DNA of 64,000 nucleotides from positions 1-64,000 of the forward strand of contig NZ_JTHE03000019.1 in assembly GCF_000817775.3 (NCBI RefSeq), written 5' to 3'. Shown piece after piece: positions 31,375 through 39,613 of the stretch. The notes beneath the pieces are model-generated. The model had not been told where the DNA came from and did not search any database. It saw nothing but the letters and a program-made list of their open reading frames with translations. Every line of letters begins with the position of its first letter. The stretch's first letter is position 1. The position numbers and the translations under genes are program-made. Source of the DNA: Lyngbya confervoides BDU141951. Lineage in GTDB: Bacteria; Cyanobacteriota; Cyanobacteriia; Thermosynechococcales; Thermosynechococcaceae.

Positions 31375-32870
31375 TAGGACTCTGCGCCGCCGGGGAGAGC
31401 TACGGGCGGCACAGGTCGCAACCGGGGCGGGGTCTTTTGCCGCTTCATAAAAACCAGGCGAATTCCCACAATCGGCACGCTGGACTGAAACAGAGAGGCC
31501 ACATAGACCCCTGCTGTCCATTCCGTTGAAGCCAGGGCCATACTCATCACTAAAATGCAAAAGAGCGTTTGAAAGGAAAAGGCGGGTTTGCCAATCCCTA
31601 TCCGGGTCACATAGCCATAGAATGCCCCTAGAAGGCCGCCCACAAAGACACAGCCTGGAACGCCGAAGTTCGCATAGGCCTCGGGCAGTAGCCCCCAGGC
31701 AATGGTGGTGCGCAGCGTATCTTCATAGGTTTGACGTTTAACATGCACATTCAGCATGTGGGTGCCTTCGTGAGTGCGCAGCTTATTGGGATTGAGGGCT
31801 CTAGGCACAATCATTCCAGGCAAAATCACGTAGGTAGCCCCATTGAGATGGGGAAAGGAATCAGGAATTTTTTCCTGGGCCATCAGCAGCATGTGAATCA
31901 CGCTAGATCGCTCCACAAAGGACTCCTTTTCTTCCTCTTCCGGAGCCCAGCGAGGTTTGGGTTTAGGATTGAGGTTATCCAGGGCATGGGTGCCCCATTC
32001 CTGAAACCAGGCTGGGTATTCCCAAGGCTGCACCACGGTCGGGGGTGAGCCGGGAGCCATGTAAAGCGCCCGCATTTCGTGTTTGCCATAGTGCAGGGGA
32101 AGCAGCAGCACCAGTCCCAAAAGCAGGGGCAGCACCGGCAGCTTTCGGCCCCCGATCAGGTAGGCCACAATGGACAGCATAAATAGGGTCAGGGCCGTCT
32201 TGAGGATGAGCGTGGCGGCCGCACTGATAATATTGAGAACTAAGCAAAGAAAAAAGATACGCTGCTTCTGAGGAGAAATACTGCCTTCTCCGGAACGATA
32301 GGCCACGACAAAAATGCCCAGGAAGCTCAGTCCCAGCACCACTCCGCGAACGGTGGTGAACAGGTTATCGGGAATTCCCTTCCAGCCCCCCATAATGTAC
32401 ATATTGAGTAAGGCCCCCACCCCAGTCATGGCGATGAAAAAGTTGTCGGCGGCGTCGGGTTTTAGGGAAAACAGCGGCCTTCTCGGTCCGCTCATTTTCT
32501 TGCCTTGCACCATGGGATACCAAACGGCCGTCCCGCTGGCCAGAAATAAGACCGTGGATAGGGCCGCCTGAAGATGGGCCAAGGGGGGATACTTGAGCAC
32601 GTTGGGATTCTCGCTCAGCAGTGGCAAGCAGAAGGTCCACAGGTAGGTCAGCGCAAAAAAGGGAAACACCGGGATGCCTTTGACCTTGTTATCGCACCAC
32701 AGGTAAAAGGGATACATGCAGGCCACGCCAATGAGCAAACAACCCAGGGCCGTGGGCCTTGCCACTTGCAGCAGGGCTTTACCATTGCCGTAGAGCAGAA
32801 AGGCCACCAGCCCCCAAAACAGGAGAGTGGTGGATCCCTTTTTTTTCTGGGCAGGGGGGGCGGCAACCAT
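31374..32870 (-). CDS. Wzy-like oligosaccharide repeat-unit polymerase
   Basis: 498 residues from Met at 32870, chosen because the upstream in-frame ATG overlaps the preceding gene by more than 100 bp; no clear Shine-Dalgarno for either. About ten to twelve membrane segments, starting LLFWGLVAFLLYGNGKALL. A large extracytoplasmic loop in the second half contains ERSSVIHMLLMAQEKIP, then NGATYVILPGMIVPRALNP and LPEAYANFGVPGCVFVGGLL; the IPR-x-x-x-P-x-K and E-x-Y-x-N-F-G elements are shared by O-antigen and exopolysaccharide polymerases. It would link lipid-bound repeat units into a chain at the periplasmic face. Neighbours are glycosyltransferases. Confidence 0.75.
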   Translation of the reverse strand: MVAAPPAQKKKGSTTLLFWGLVAFLLYGNGKALLQVARPTALGCLLIGVACMYPFYLWCDNKVKGIPVFPFFALTYLWTFCLPLLSENPNVLKYPPLAHLQAALSTVLFLASGTAVWYPMVQGKKMSGPRRPLFSLKPDAADNFFIAMTGVGALLNMYIMGGWKGIPDNLFTTVRGVVLGLSFLGIFVVAYRSGEGSISPQKQRIFFLCLVLNIISAAATLILKTALTLFMLSIVAYLIGGRKLPVLPLLLGLVLLLPLHYGKHEMRALYMAPGSPPTVVQPWEYPAWFQEWGTHALDNLNPKPKPRWAPEEEEKESFVERSSVIHMLLMAQEKIPDSFPHLNGATYVILPGMIVPRALNPNKLRTHEGTHMLNVHVKRQTYEDTLRTTIAWGLLPEAYANFGVPGCVFVGGLLGAFYGYVTRIGIGKPAFSFQTLFCILVMSMALASTEWTAGVYVASLFQSSVPIVGIRLVFMKRQKTPPRLRPVPPVALPGGAES

Positions 32871-32898
32871 GGGCAACGTTGAACGGATTGGCTTCTCC

Positions 32899-34314
32899 CT
32901 AAGCGTGCCCGACAGGCCTGGAGAACTGACTCCCCCTTGGCCTGGGTAAGGGGGTGCAGGCTGGCGGCTGGCTATGAGAGGAGTCCACCACGCGATCAAA
33001 ACAGGCACAGAGTTTTTGGGTCATGGCCTGAGCGCTATAGGGGGCGAAGGCAGACCAGTCCGTCGAGGGGGGATGGTGCTGCTGGCGGAGCGATCGCAGT
33101 TGGGGGGCCATGTGCGGATAAAGTTGCGCGGGCTTCATGCCCGGATCAAAGATCACCACCTGTCCAGCCTTGACCTGGCGCAAAATCTCCACCACCAGGC
33201 TCTGCTGCGGAAAGATGGCCAACAGCGGCCTGCGGGCCAGGATGGCCGGATAGAGCTTGGAGGCGCTGTAGCGCGGGTCATCGGATCCAATCATGAGAAT
33301 CCCCTGGCTCTCGATCAATACCTGCTGGGCCTCGAAGTAGGGAATGCGGTGGGGATGTTCGGTCACCATGTCGGCCAAGCCATACTGCTCGGCAATGGGG
33401 GCAATGGTTTTCTCAGCGCGATCGCCCTGGGCGTAGCTGGTGCCCACAAAATGGATCCGCAGGGTTTCCCAATCCTGGGGGTGGCGATCTCGTTCCTGGC
33501 GCAAGGCGTAGAACAGTCCATGCAGGGCCGTTGCCATATCCGCGCCGCCGCGACCCACATAAACCCAATGGTGATTGCCGTCCTGGGGATTAAAAATCCG
33601 CTGCCCGATTCCCAGACTGGGCAAGCGATGGTAATCGGATTCCGGGGCACCAAAGGGCAGCACCGTGCAGTCTTGGGCCGTGAGATGGGGATAGCGCTGT
33701 TGCAGCCGTTGGGGATAGTCTGGCGAAACGGAAATCAAATGACTCACCCGCTCCAGGGCCCTGGGCTCCAAGAGTTGAGCCAGGGCCTTATCAAGGGTAT
33801 ATTTGAGCCGTCCACCGGGGGGCCTTCCCTGGGCCTGGGTCTGGTAAAAGCCGCCTAGCCAGGGATCTTGAAAATCTAGCACGTAGGGAACGTTAAATTT
33901 TCGTTGCCAGCGTCGTCCCAGGATCATCACCGGAAAAATGGTGGTGGAGAAAAAAACCAAATCCACCGGACGCTGGGATAGGAGGCGATCGCCCGCACGT
34001 TGTAAAAACGGCAGACTGCGCAGCCCCAAATTGCCCAGGCCCACCTTGCGGGTGTAGCGCGTTGGCAAGGCTCCCGTGCGCGTCACCCGCACCCCATCGG
34101 GAAGAAGCTGCGCCAGGATTTCATCGCGGGGATGTTCCACATGATCAGGATCCACAGCCAGAACCTCGGCCTCCCAACCCAATTCAGCCAGATAGGGCAG
34201 CATCGTACGCACCCGTTGGGCATCTGGAGCGTTTGTGGGCGGGAAATGAGGGCTGACAATGAGAACCCGCCGCCGGGGAGTCTGGATATTAGAGGTCAGA
34301 GGCGGTGAGGTCAT
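32899..34314 (-). CDS. Glycosyltransferase, GT-B fold (GT4-like)
   Basis: 471 residues from Met at 34314 (TSPPLTSNIQTPRRRVLIVSP), chosen over upstream ATGs that overlap the preceding gene further; no Shine-Dalgarno. N-terminal domain: RVLIVSPHFPPTNAPDAQRV, then LVFFSTTIFPVMILGRRW and VPYVLDFQDPWLGGFYQ, the DFxDPW motif common in this subgroup. C-terminal domain: HWVYVGRGGADMATAL, IRIHFVGTSYA-like strand, and MIGSDDPRYSASKLYPAIL, which replaces the E-x7-E motif. The last 30 residues are Pro/Arg-rich. It overlaps the preceding gene by 26 bp, implying coupled translation. Sugar specificity unknown. Confidence 0.8.
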   Translation of the reverse strand: MTSPPLTSNIQTPRRRVLIVSPHFPPTNAPDAQRVRTMLPYLAELGWEAEVLAVDPDHVEHPRDEILAQLLPDGVRVTRTGALPTRYTRKVGLGNLGLRSLPFLQRAGDRLLSQRPVDLVFFSTTIFPVMILGRRWQRKFNVPYVLDFQDPWLGGFYQTQAQGRPPGGRLKYTLDKALAQLLEPRALERVSHLISVSPDYPQRLQQRYPHLTAQDCTVLPFGAPESDYHRLPSLGIGQRIFNPQDGNHHWVYVGRGGADMATALHGLFYALRQERDRHPQDWETLRIHFVGTSYAQGDRAEKTIAPIAEQYGLADMVTEHPHRIPYFEAQQVLIESQGILMIGSDDPRYSASKLYPAILARRPLLAIFPQQSLVVEILRQVKAGQVVIFDPGMKPAQLYPHMAPQLRSLRQQHHPPSTDWSAFAPYSAQAMTQKLCACFDRVVDSSHSQPPACTPLPRPRGSQFSRPVGHA

Positions 34315-35374
34315 GGGGCGTAGGGGGTGCAGAATGGGCAGCGGTGACCGCAATTTGAGCGTGATAGAGTTGCTCATACTGGTCGTTAATGGTTTGGGCC
34401 GTAAAGCAGGATTCAACCCGCTGGCGGCAGTCTGCCCGATTCAGGCGCGGCAGATTGCCAATGGCATCGCAAAGGGCCTCCAGGTCGGCGGCAATAAAGC
34501 CATCAACGCCCTGACGAACGATTTCGGGCACCGCCCCACGGGGCGTCGAGATCACCGGCGTGCCACAGGCCAGGGCTTCGGTAAACACGATGCCAAAGGG
34601 CTCTTCCCATTCAATGGGCACGATCATGGCGGCGGCGGTGCCCAGCAGCAGGTTTTTCTGGGCGTCGTTCACGGGACCTACATACTCAATGCCGTTTTTT
34701 CCCAGGTAAGGGGCAATTTCTTCGCGCCAGTAAGCTTGGCCCGATTCGCTCTCCACGCGATTTCCAGCAATGATCAATCGCCTACCGGTTCTCAGGGCCG
34801 CCGCGATCGCCGTGTGGGCCCCCTTGATGCGCTCGATGCGACTGAGAAACACCAGGGGAGCATCGGGTGCAACCTGGGGTTGAAAGGTAAAGGTCTCCAA
34901 TTCCACAAAGTTATACACCGTGCGCCAGGTGCCTCCAGCAGCGGATCCGGTCCGGCTAATGTGCTGACTACAGCCAGTGAACATCAGGGACTGTCCTGCT
35001 AGCTGGGCACTCCATTGAACCGTGCGGGTGCTGGGATCTCGACCGTAGGTCATAATTTTGGCCAGGGGCCTGGCCATCATCGGCATCAGGTACCAGAGTC
35101 GCGAAAAGCTATGGATGAGATCGGGCTGGAAAGCACGAACTGCTTGCGTCAGCGTCCAGGTATTGCGAAGCGTGTCCCAGCGGCTTTGGGAATCGCGACC
35201 CGGCCAGGGATAAAAGGCATCTACCGGGGTGGTGGACCCGCGATGGGCCACCAGGCCAACCCGATGCCCTTTCTCCTTCATGCCTCGAGCAATGGAGTCC
35301 ACCAGTCGCTGCACCCCGCCATAGTGCTGCGGGGGCACCGGGATTTCTGGATCTGCCGTGAAGAGAATGCGCAT
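34289..35374 (-). CDS. Glycosyltransferase family 4 protein
   Basis: 361 residues from the ATG at 35374, one base after the TAA of the FkbM gene (35376-35378); longer in-frame starts run deep into that gene. It begins RILFTADPEIPVPPQHYGGV, the GGV/QR element being the typical acceptor-side loop. The donor half has LVFLSRIERIKGAHTAI, RLIIAGNR and the E-x7-E motif EEPFGIVFTEALACGTPVI, then STPRGAVPEIVRQGVDGF. Strong family match to WcaA/GT4 proteins of exopolysaccharide loci. One-base spacing from the methyltransferase means co-transcription and likely translational coupling. Confidence 0.88.
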   Translation of the reverse strand: MRILFTADPEIPVPPQHYGGVQRLVDSIARGMKEKGHRVGLVAHRGSTTPVDAFYPWPGRDSQSRWDTLRNTWTLTQAVRAFQPDLIHSFSRLWYLMPMMARPLAKIMTYGRDPSTRTVQWSAQLAGQSLMFTGCSQHISRTGSAAGGTWRTVYNFVELETFTFQPQVAPDAPLVFLSRIERIKGAHTAIAAALRTGRRLIIAGNRVESESGQAYWREEIAPYLGKNGIEYVGPVNDAQKNLLLGTAAAMIVPIEWEEPFGIVFTEALACGTPVISTPRGAVPEIVRQGVDGFIAADLEALCDAIGNLPRLNRADCRQRVESCFTAQTINDQYEQLYHAQIAVTAAHSAPPTPHDLTASDL

Positions 35375-35375
35375 C

Positions 35376-36086
35376 TTACCGGCCCCAGCGCTTGTCGGCA
35401 CGCAGGGGGCTGCAGTAGGGAACAAAGAGAACATCCACCTGCCACAGGGCCTGATCGAGGGGACGTCGATGCAGTTCGCAGATGTCAAAGGTGCCCCAGC
35501 CCCGTTCATGGAGCCAATGGACCGTTTCGGCAAACAAAGAAACGCCCTGGTGAATGTCAATGAGATTCACCTCCGCAAGGATGGCCTGCAGGGAGGGAAG
35601 GGTTTGCTCTGCGCCCTTGAGCACCTCCAGCTCATAGCCCTGCACGTCAATCTTGAGCAATTCCGGGGGGCGATCGCCATAGTTTTCCTGAACGATCTGA
35701 TCAAGGGGACGCATGGTGTGGTGCGAGACTGGAAAGCCCTGAGGCTGTTGCTCCACCAGCACTGAGGAGGCGGTCTCGGCCTCATGAAGCTGCACCTTCT
35801 CTTGATAGTGAGCCCCGACCAGCCCCGCAAACACGCGGATGCTCGGCTTTTCCCGAGCTAGGGCTTGTAAATCTTGCACTCGCGTCGACAGAGCCTCAAA
35901 GCAGGCCACCTCACTCTGGGGCCAGATCTCCAGACAGGTTTGGGCAAAGTCGCCGCGATAGGCCCCGACATCAAAAATCAGCTGGGGCTGGAAGCCCTGG
36001 GCAGCAAGACGCTTTAAGCTACCCGGAATCTCAGGGACATCGAGCTTTTGGACAAGATAGTTCCGTATCTGGCTACGAAGCTGCAT
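35376..36086 (-). CDS. FkbM-family SAM-dependent methyltransferase
   Basis: 236 residues from Met at 36086; an upstream start would overlap the preceding gene. The SAM-binding motif I is LIFDVGAYRGDFAQTC, followed by VACFEALSTRVQDL (acidic motif), a central ETASSVL-type segment and LLKIDVQGYELEVLKGAEQ, the hallmark of FkbM methyltransferases. Family members O-methylate sugars and polyketides. In this setting it probably methylates a sugar of the exported glycan, which can cap a chain or alter its surface properties. Position between two glycosyltransferases, with one base and about 50 bp of spacing, supports that role. Confidence 0.88.
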   Translation of the reverse strand: MQLRSQIRNYLVQKLDVPEIPGSLKRLAAQGFQPQLIFDVGAYRGDFAQTCLEIWPQSEVACFEALSTRVQDLQALAREKPSIRVFAGLVGAHYQEKVQLHEAETASSVLVEQQPQGFPVSHHTMRPLDQIVQENYGDRPPELLKIDVQGYELEVLKGAEQTLPSLQAILAEVNLIDIHQGVSLFAETVHWLHERGWGTFDICELHRRPLDQALWQVDVLFVPYCSPLRADKRWGR

Positions 36087-36138
36087 AGGATAATTTCTCA
36101 ACGATAGATTTTTTCGATTACTGCAGGGACCCGTCTGA

Positions 36139-37422
36139 TTAGGAGGTCGCATCCGTGATCCACCCGTCTGGATATAGGGTGCCCGGTTGCTTCCTGGGCT
36201 TGTGCAGGGGGGCTAAAGCTTGATCCAGGGCGTTCAGCAGGGTGGGAATCTGGGTCTCGTAGCAGAAGGCGTTCTGGGCCGCACCATAGGCCGCCTGTTT
36301 AGCCGCCTGGAGGCGATCGCGGTTTGTGCCCAGTCCATTGATGGCCGTGGCGAGGGCCACCGGATCATCACAGGGAATTAAGGCGCCCGCCGCGGGAATT
36401 TGGGCCATGATTTCGCGCTGCCCGGCGGTGTCGGTGGCAATGGTGGCCAGCCCGGACTGCAGATATTGAAAGAGTTTATTGCTGATGGTGTATTGCTTGT
36501 TGCCGCAATAGGGAGTTTCCAGGGCCAAACCAATGTCATGCTCCGCAATTTTATGGGGGAGTTCAGCATTGGTGACCAGAGGATGAATCAAGATCCGCGA
36601 TCGCCATGCCTGTGGGATTAACGGTTCCATCCAAGCCTGGCTGCTCGGTGGATAGTTGCCCCTAAGATGCAGTTCCACAGATCCATGAATGGCTGGTAAG
36701 GCCTGAAATAGCGTCTCCAGACCTCGCCCTGGACCAATGGTGTGAGAAAACCAGTGAAGCTTAATCGGTCCCTCAGAGGGCCGGGGGGCTACCCCCTCTG
36801 AACGCGGGAACGCATTATAGATAACCGCCGGCGGCGCAGTTTGGTAGGCTTGGGCAAAGGCCGCGGCCAGGGCGTGGGAGGTGGTCAGCTTGTAGCGACA
36901 GTGGTGCATCAAGGTGGATTCTAGCTGCCGAATTTTTGCCACTGGGCGTGTGGCCAAGGCGCTGGGAAGCAAATCATCTGAAAACCAGTCCTCAAAGTCA
37001 ATGCCGACGGGAACCCCGGCCTTAATGAGGGCAGCCCCAGCCCAAAGCCCCGCTTCGGAGTGAAAAATATTCAGATCTGCTTTAGCTTGCCGCGCCCTCC
37101 GGTACATTGCCCTGGCGCCGTAGCCGAGCAGCGCCGGAGAGAACGCTTGCCAGCGGCGAAAGGCTTCTCGGGCCAGACGAGCCTGAATCCGGATCCCAAA
37201 GCGCTGCAGCGCCGCCCCCGCCTGGGGCCGAAAATCCAGAATGGGCTGAAACCGGTAGGGCTGATCGGCAATGAGGGCCTGATCTCGCTGGGCCAGTTCG
37301 CGGTCAAACCAGATCCCGCAGAGGGTGACCTCATGCCCGGCTTGGGCCAGGGCCGCCGCTTCTTTTTGGGGGCGAGGGGCCGTACACAGATGGGCCCCGA
37401 TAAAAATTAAAATTTTTGCCAT
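36139..37422 (-). CDS. Glycosyltransferase family 4 protein
   Basis: 427 residues from the ATG at 37420-37422, whose A is shared with the TAA of the gene before it (TAATG), a sign of translational coupling. It starts AKILIFIGAHLCTAPRPQKE, has an acceptor-domain VPVGIDFEDWFSDDLLPS segment (DxEDW is common in this subgroup), and a donor half LHWFSHTIGPGRGLETLF, HDIGLALETPYCGNKQYTIS and NKLFQYLQSGLATIATD. The acidic motif is degenerate (ETPYCGNKQYTISNKLF). It belongs to the GT4-like proteins acting late in polysaccharide assembly. Substrate unknown. Confidence 0.8.
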   Translation of the reverse strand: MAKILIFIGAHLCTAPRPQKEAAALAQAGHEVTLCGIWFDRELAQRDQALIADQPYRFQPILDFRPQAGAALQRFGIRIQARLAREAFRRWQAFSPALLGYGARAMYRRARQAKADLNIFHSEAGLWAGAALIKAGVPVGIDFEDWFSDDLLPSALATRPVAKIRQLESTLMHHCRYKLTTSHALAAAFAQAYQTAPPAVIYNAFPRSEGVAPRPSEGPIKLHWFSHTIGPGRGLETLFQALPAIHGSVELHLRGNYPPSSQAWMEPLIPQAWRSRILIHPLVTNAELPHKIAEHDIGLALETPYCGNKQYTISNKLFQYLQSGLATIATDTAGQREIMAQIPAAGALIPCDDPVALATAINGLGTNRDRLQAAKQAAYGAAQNAFCYETQIPTLLNALDQALAPLHKPRKQPGTLYPDGWITDATS

Positions 37423-38396
37423 TATCCCATCGCTTCCAAGGCGTGAACATGATTCAGATAGTCCTGGGCACAGTGGGCCAGGGTAAGGTGCTCCAGGATG
37501 TAGTCTCGGGGCGAGAACACCGATAACTGATGCCAAAAATCGCTTAGCGCTTGACTGAACTGCTCAGATGTTTCAAATTTGAGGCCGCAGCGATGATCCC
37601 AGTAAGGCACAGAACTCACCGGCGCATGATCTACTCGGTGCGGGTAGTAGTTAGGATCTTGCCAGGCACCGCCCCGGTCCCAGGCCAGAATCGGCACGTT
37701 ACAGGAGAGCGCCTGCTGATAGGCAATCCCCTGGGTTTCGTGCTCACACAGGAAGATCATGGCGCGGCAACGTTGCAATAGCTGATGAAATTCCGCTTCT
37801 TCGTAGTGGCCATAGCGCAGGGTCACGACGCGATGGCCCCGTTGCTCCAATTCACAGCGCATTGGATTTAGCAACGAGACTTCATAGGCATCATGATCCC
37901 AGCGGATTTTGTCGTAGAGCAAAAAGTCAATCTCTTTCTCACTCTCGGCAACAGGACACCAGAGGTCAGTATCAATGCCAACCGGCCAGGGATAGACCCG
38001 CTCGCCGTAGTAGGGGCGCCACATCTGGGCCATCCACTCACCGGGCACTAGCATTCGACGAATGGGCAAGGCCAAAAAGTCAGGGGGCTGATCGCAGGGA
38101 TGGGAAAATACAGCGGCCCCAAATAAAATCGGGTTTTTCCAGGGCAGCTTTTCAAGAACGTTCGGCTTTCCAACTATACAAGCGACTTCATCACGATGCC
38201 GCTGAATATAGCGAAAGTCGTTGACACGATAGGGAATATTCAGCTGATCCAGTCCGGCGAGCAGGTTCAAGAACACACGCTGTTGCCCTGAAATGCGTGG
38301 GTTTGGGCGCAGAACTTTGCGGATAACCCGCCGCGGATAGCGATCGCCCGGCAACCAGCGGTCCGGGTCAGGTTCTTCATAGAACAAATTAAGCAT
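37422..38396 (-). CDS. Putative glycosyltransferase
   Basis: 324 residues from Met at 38396 (LNLFYEEPDPDRWLPGDRYP); a longer in-frame start overlaps the upstream gene. No N-terminal Shine-Dalgarno. The N-terminal half is unlike well-known families (ISGQQRVFLNLLAGLDQLNI). The C-terminal half has GT-B features: VPGEWMAQMWRPYYG, YPWPVGIDTDLW, and FLCEHETQGIAYQQALSCNV, in which ETQG-x-x-Y-x-Q-A is comparable to an E-x7-E region. The stop overlaps the start of the next glycosyltransferase by one base. Assignment as a glycosyltransferase rests on that C-terminal pattern and on context. Confidence 0.6.
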   Translation of the reverse strand: MLNLFYEEPDPDRWLPGDRYPRRVIRKVLRPNPRISGQQRVFLNLLAGLDQLNIPYRVNDFRYIQRHRDEVACIVGKPNVLEKLPWKNPILFGAAVFSHPCDQPPDFLALPIRRMLVPGEWMAQMWRPYYGERVYPWPVGIDTDLWCPVAESEKEIDFLLYDKIRWDHDAYEVSLLNPMRCELEQRGHRVVTLRYGHYEEAEFHQLLQRCRAMIFLCEHETQGIAYQQALSCNVPILAWDRGGAWQDPNYYPHRVDHAPVSSVPYWDHRCGLKFETSEQFSQALSDFWHQLSVFSPRDYILEHLTLAHCAQDYLNHVHALEAMG

Positions 38397-38475
38397 AAAT
38401 TGCGATGAACTGAAGAATGATGAACGAAGTAAACAGGTCAAAAAGCCCCCATAGAAGTCCTGGGGTTGACAACGG

Positions 38476-39483
38476 CTAGGCCGTAGCCCAGGATTTTCGC
38501 ATTCGGCGCAGGTGCAGTTGATGCAGCGCCACACTCAGGCGACGCGCCAGCTTCCAACCCACTAGCTGCTGGAGCCGCTGTATACGGGCGCCCCCAAGGG
38601 GCGGAAAATAGTCGCTACCGCCCAGTTCCTGAACCCGATCCAGTGCAGCCTCAGTGACGGCAGGACAAAAGGGATAGGCCGCCACGGCCAAAATCATATA
38701 GTTGCGGGTTATGGCGCGGATGGCCCGATTGCTTTGGGTCCGCGACAGGATATATTCAGCCCGCAGATTTAAAGCATCCAGTCCAGAGCGCAAATTTTGA
38801 GGCGTTTGATGACCACTCAAACTTTGCAGCGATCGAAACTTCCGATAGTAGGTTAAAGCCGAAGGCGATCGCCGAATTCCGGCACTTGCCAGGATAACCC
38901 TGGCAAAATACTCCCCATCGTCATCGAGGGCGAGTTGTTCGTTCCAAGGGCCAGCTTGATCAATCACGCATCGCGGCACCAGCCAAGCTGCCGGTTGTAC
39001 CATTCCCCCCTCACCATCTCCACCCATCAAAGTGATGAGCCAATCCAGGGGATCATCGCTGTCTTGATAGAACGGCATCCCGTCATGGAAAATCCCCCTG
39101 CTGGGATCCTCCCCATCAAAAAAGTGCATCGTGCCACAAATGGCCAATACCTGAGGGGGGGATTGATCCAGGATCTGAATTTGGTCCCTTATCTTATGGG
39201 GGGCCAAGAAATCATCGGCGTCCAGATATTGAATAAAATCACCTTGAGCTGCCTTTAATGCCGTATTTCTGGCGCTGCTGGCCCCCCTGTTTTCCTGCGA
39301 GATCACGTTGACCTGATCACAGGAAAAAGATCGGGCAATCTCCAGACTGGCATCGGTTGATCCGTCATCTACAATAATAATCTCAACCTTGGGCCAGGAC
39401 TGCCCCAAGGCAGAATGAATAGCTGTCTCCAGCCATTTCTGAGCGTTATAGCAAGGAATTAAGACTGATACTAGGGGATACAT
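38476..39483 (-). CDS. Glycosyltransferase family 2 protein
   Basis: 335 residues, GT-A fold. It opens PLVSVLIPCYNAQKWLETAI, then EIIIVDDGSTDASLEIA (UDP-binding aspartates), SQENRGASSARNTALKAAQG and the metal-binding DxD in YLDADDFLAPHKI. The acceptor side contains YQDSDDPLDW and a WNEQLALDDDGEYFARV segment, matching the ED/DDGE catalytic region. The C-terminus is basic. It would transfer a sugar with inversion to a lipid-linked or growing chain. It is separated from the G8 protein upstream by 130 bp containing a tandem repeat. Confidence 0.88.
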   Translation of the reverse strand: MYPLVSVLIPCYNAQKWLETAIHSALGQSWPKVEIIIVDDGSTDASLEIARSFSCDQVNVISQENRGASSARNTALKAAQGDFIQYLDADDFLAPHKIRDQIQILDQSPPQVLAICGTMHFFDGEDPSRGIFHDGMPFYQDSDDPLDWLITLMGGDGEGGMVQPAAWLVPRCVIDQAGPWNEQLALDDDGEYFARVILASAGIRRSPSALTYYRKFRSLQSLSGHQTPQNLRSGLDALNLRAEYILSRTQSNRAIRAITRNYMILAVAAYPFCPAVTEAALDRVQELGGSDYFPPLGGARIQRLQQLVGWKLARRLSVALHQLHLRRMRKSWATA

Positions 39484-39550
39484 GAAGCCAATTCTTCTCG
39501 TCTGGACTAGATCCGAACCTATGGTCTAGGTTGCCCATCCCAGCTCAAGA

Positions 39551-39580
39551 GTCCACATCAGTCCACATCAGTCCTCATCG
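39551..39580. repeat. 10-bp tandem repeat, three copies
   Basis: GTCCACATCA at 39551-39560 and 39561-39570, with an imperfect third copy GTCCTCATCG at 39571-39580. It lies in the gap between the G8 gene and the GT2 gene. Confidence 0.85.
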
Positions 39581-39613
39581 GCTCTGAAAGCGCTGCTCAA
39601 CTCTAGCAACGCT

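Noticed and set aside
33059-33858. Long plus-strand open frame inside the polysaccharide locus
   Set aside because: Shadow of the GT-B gene on the minus strand; no recognisable protein motif and Gly/Arg-rich text.
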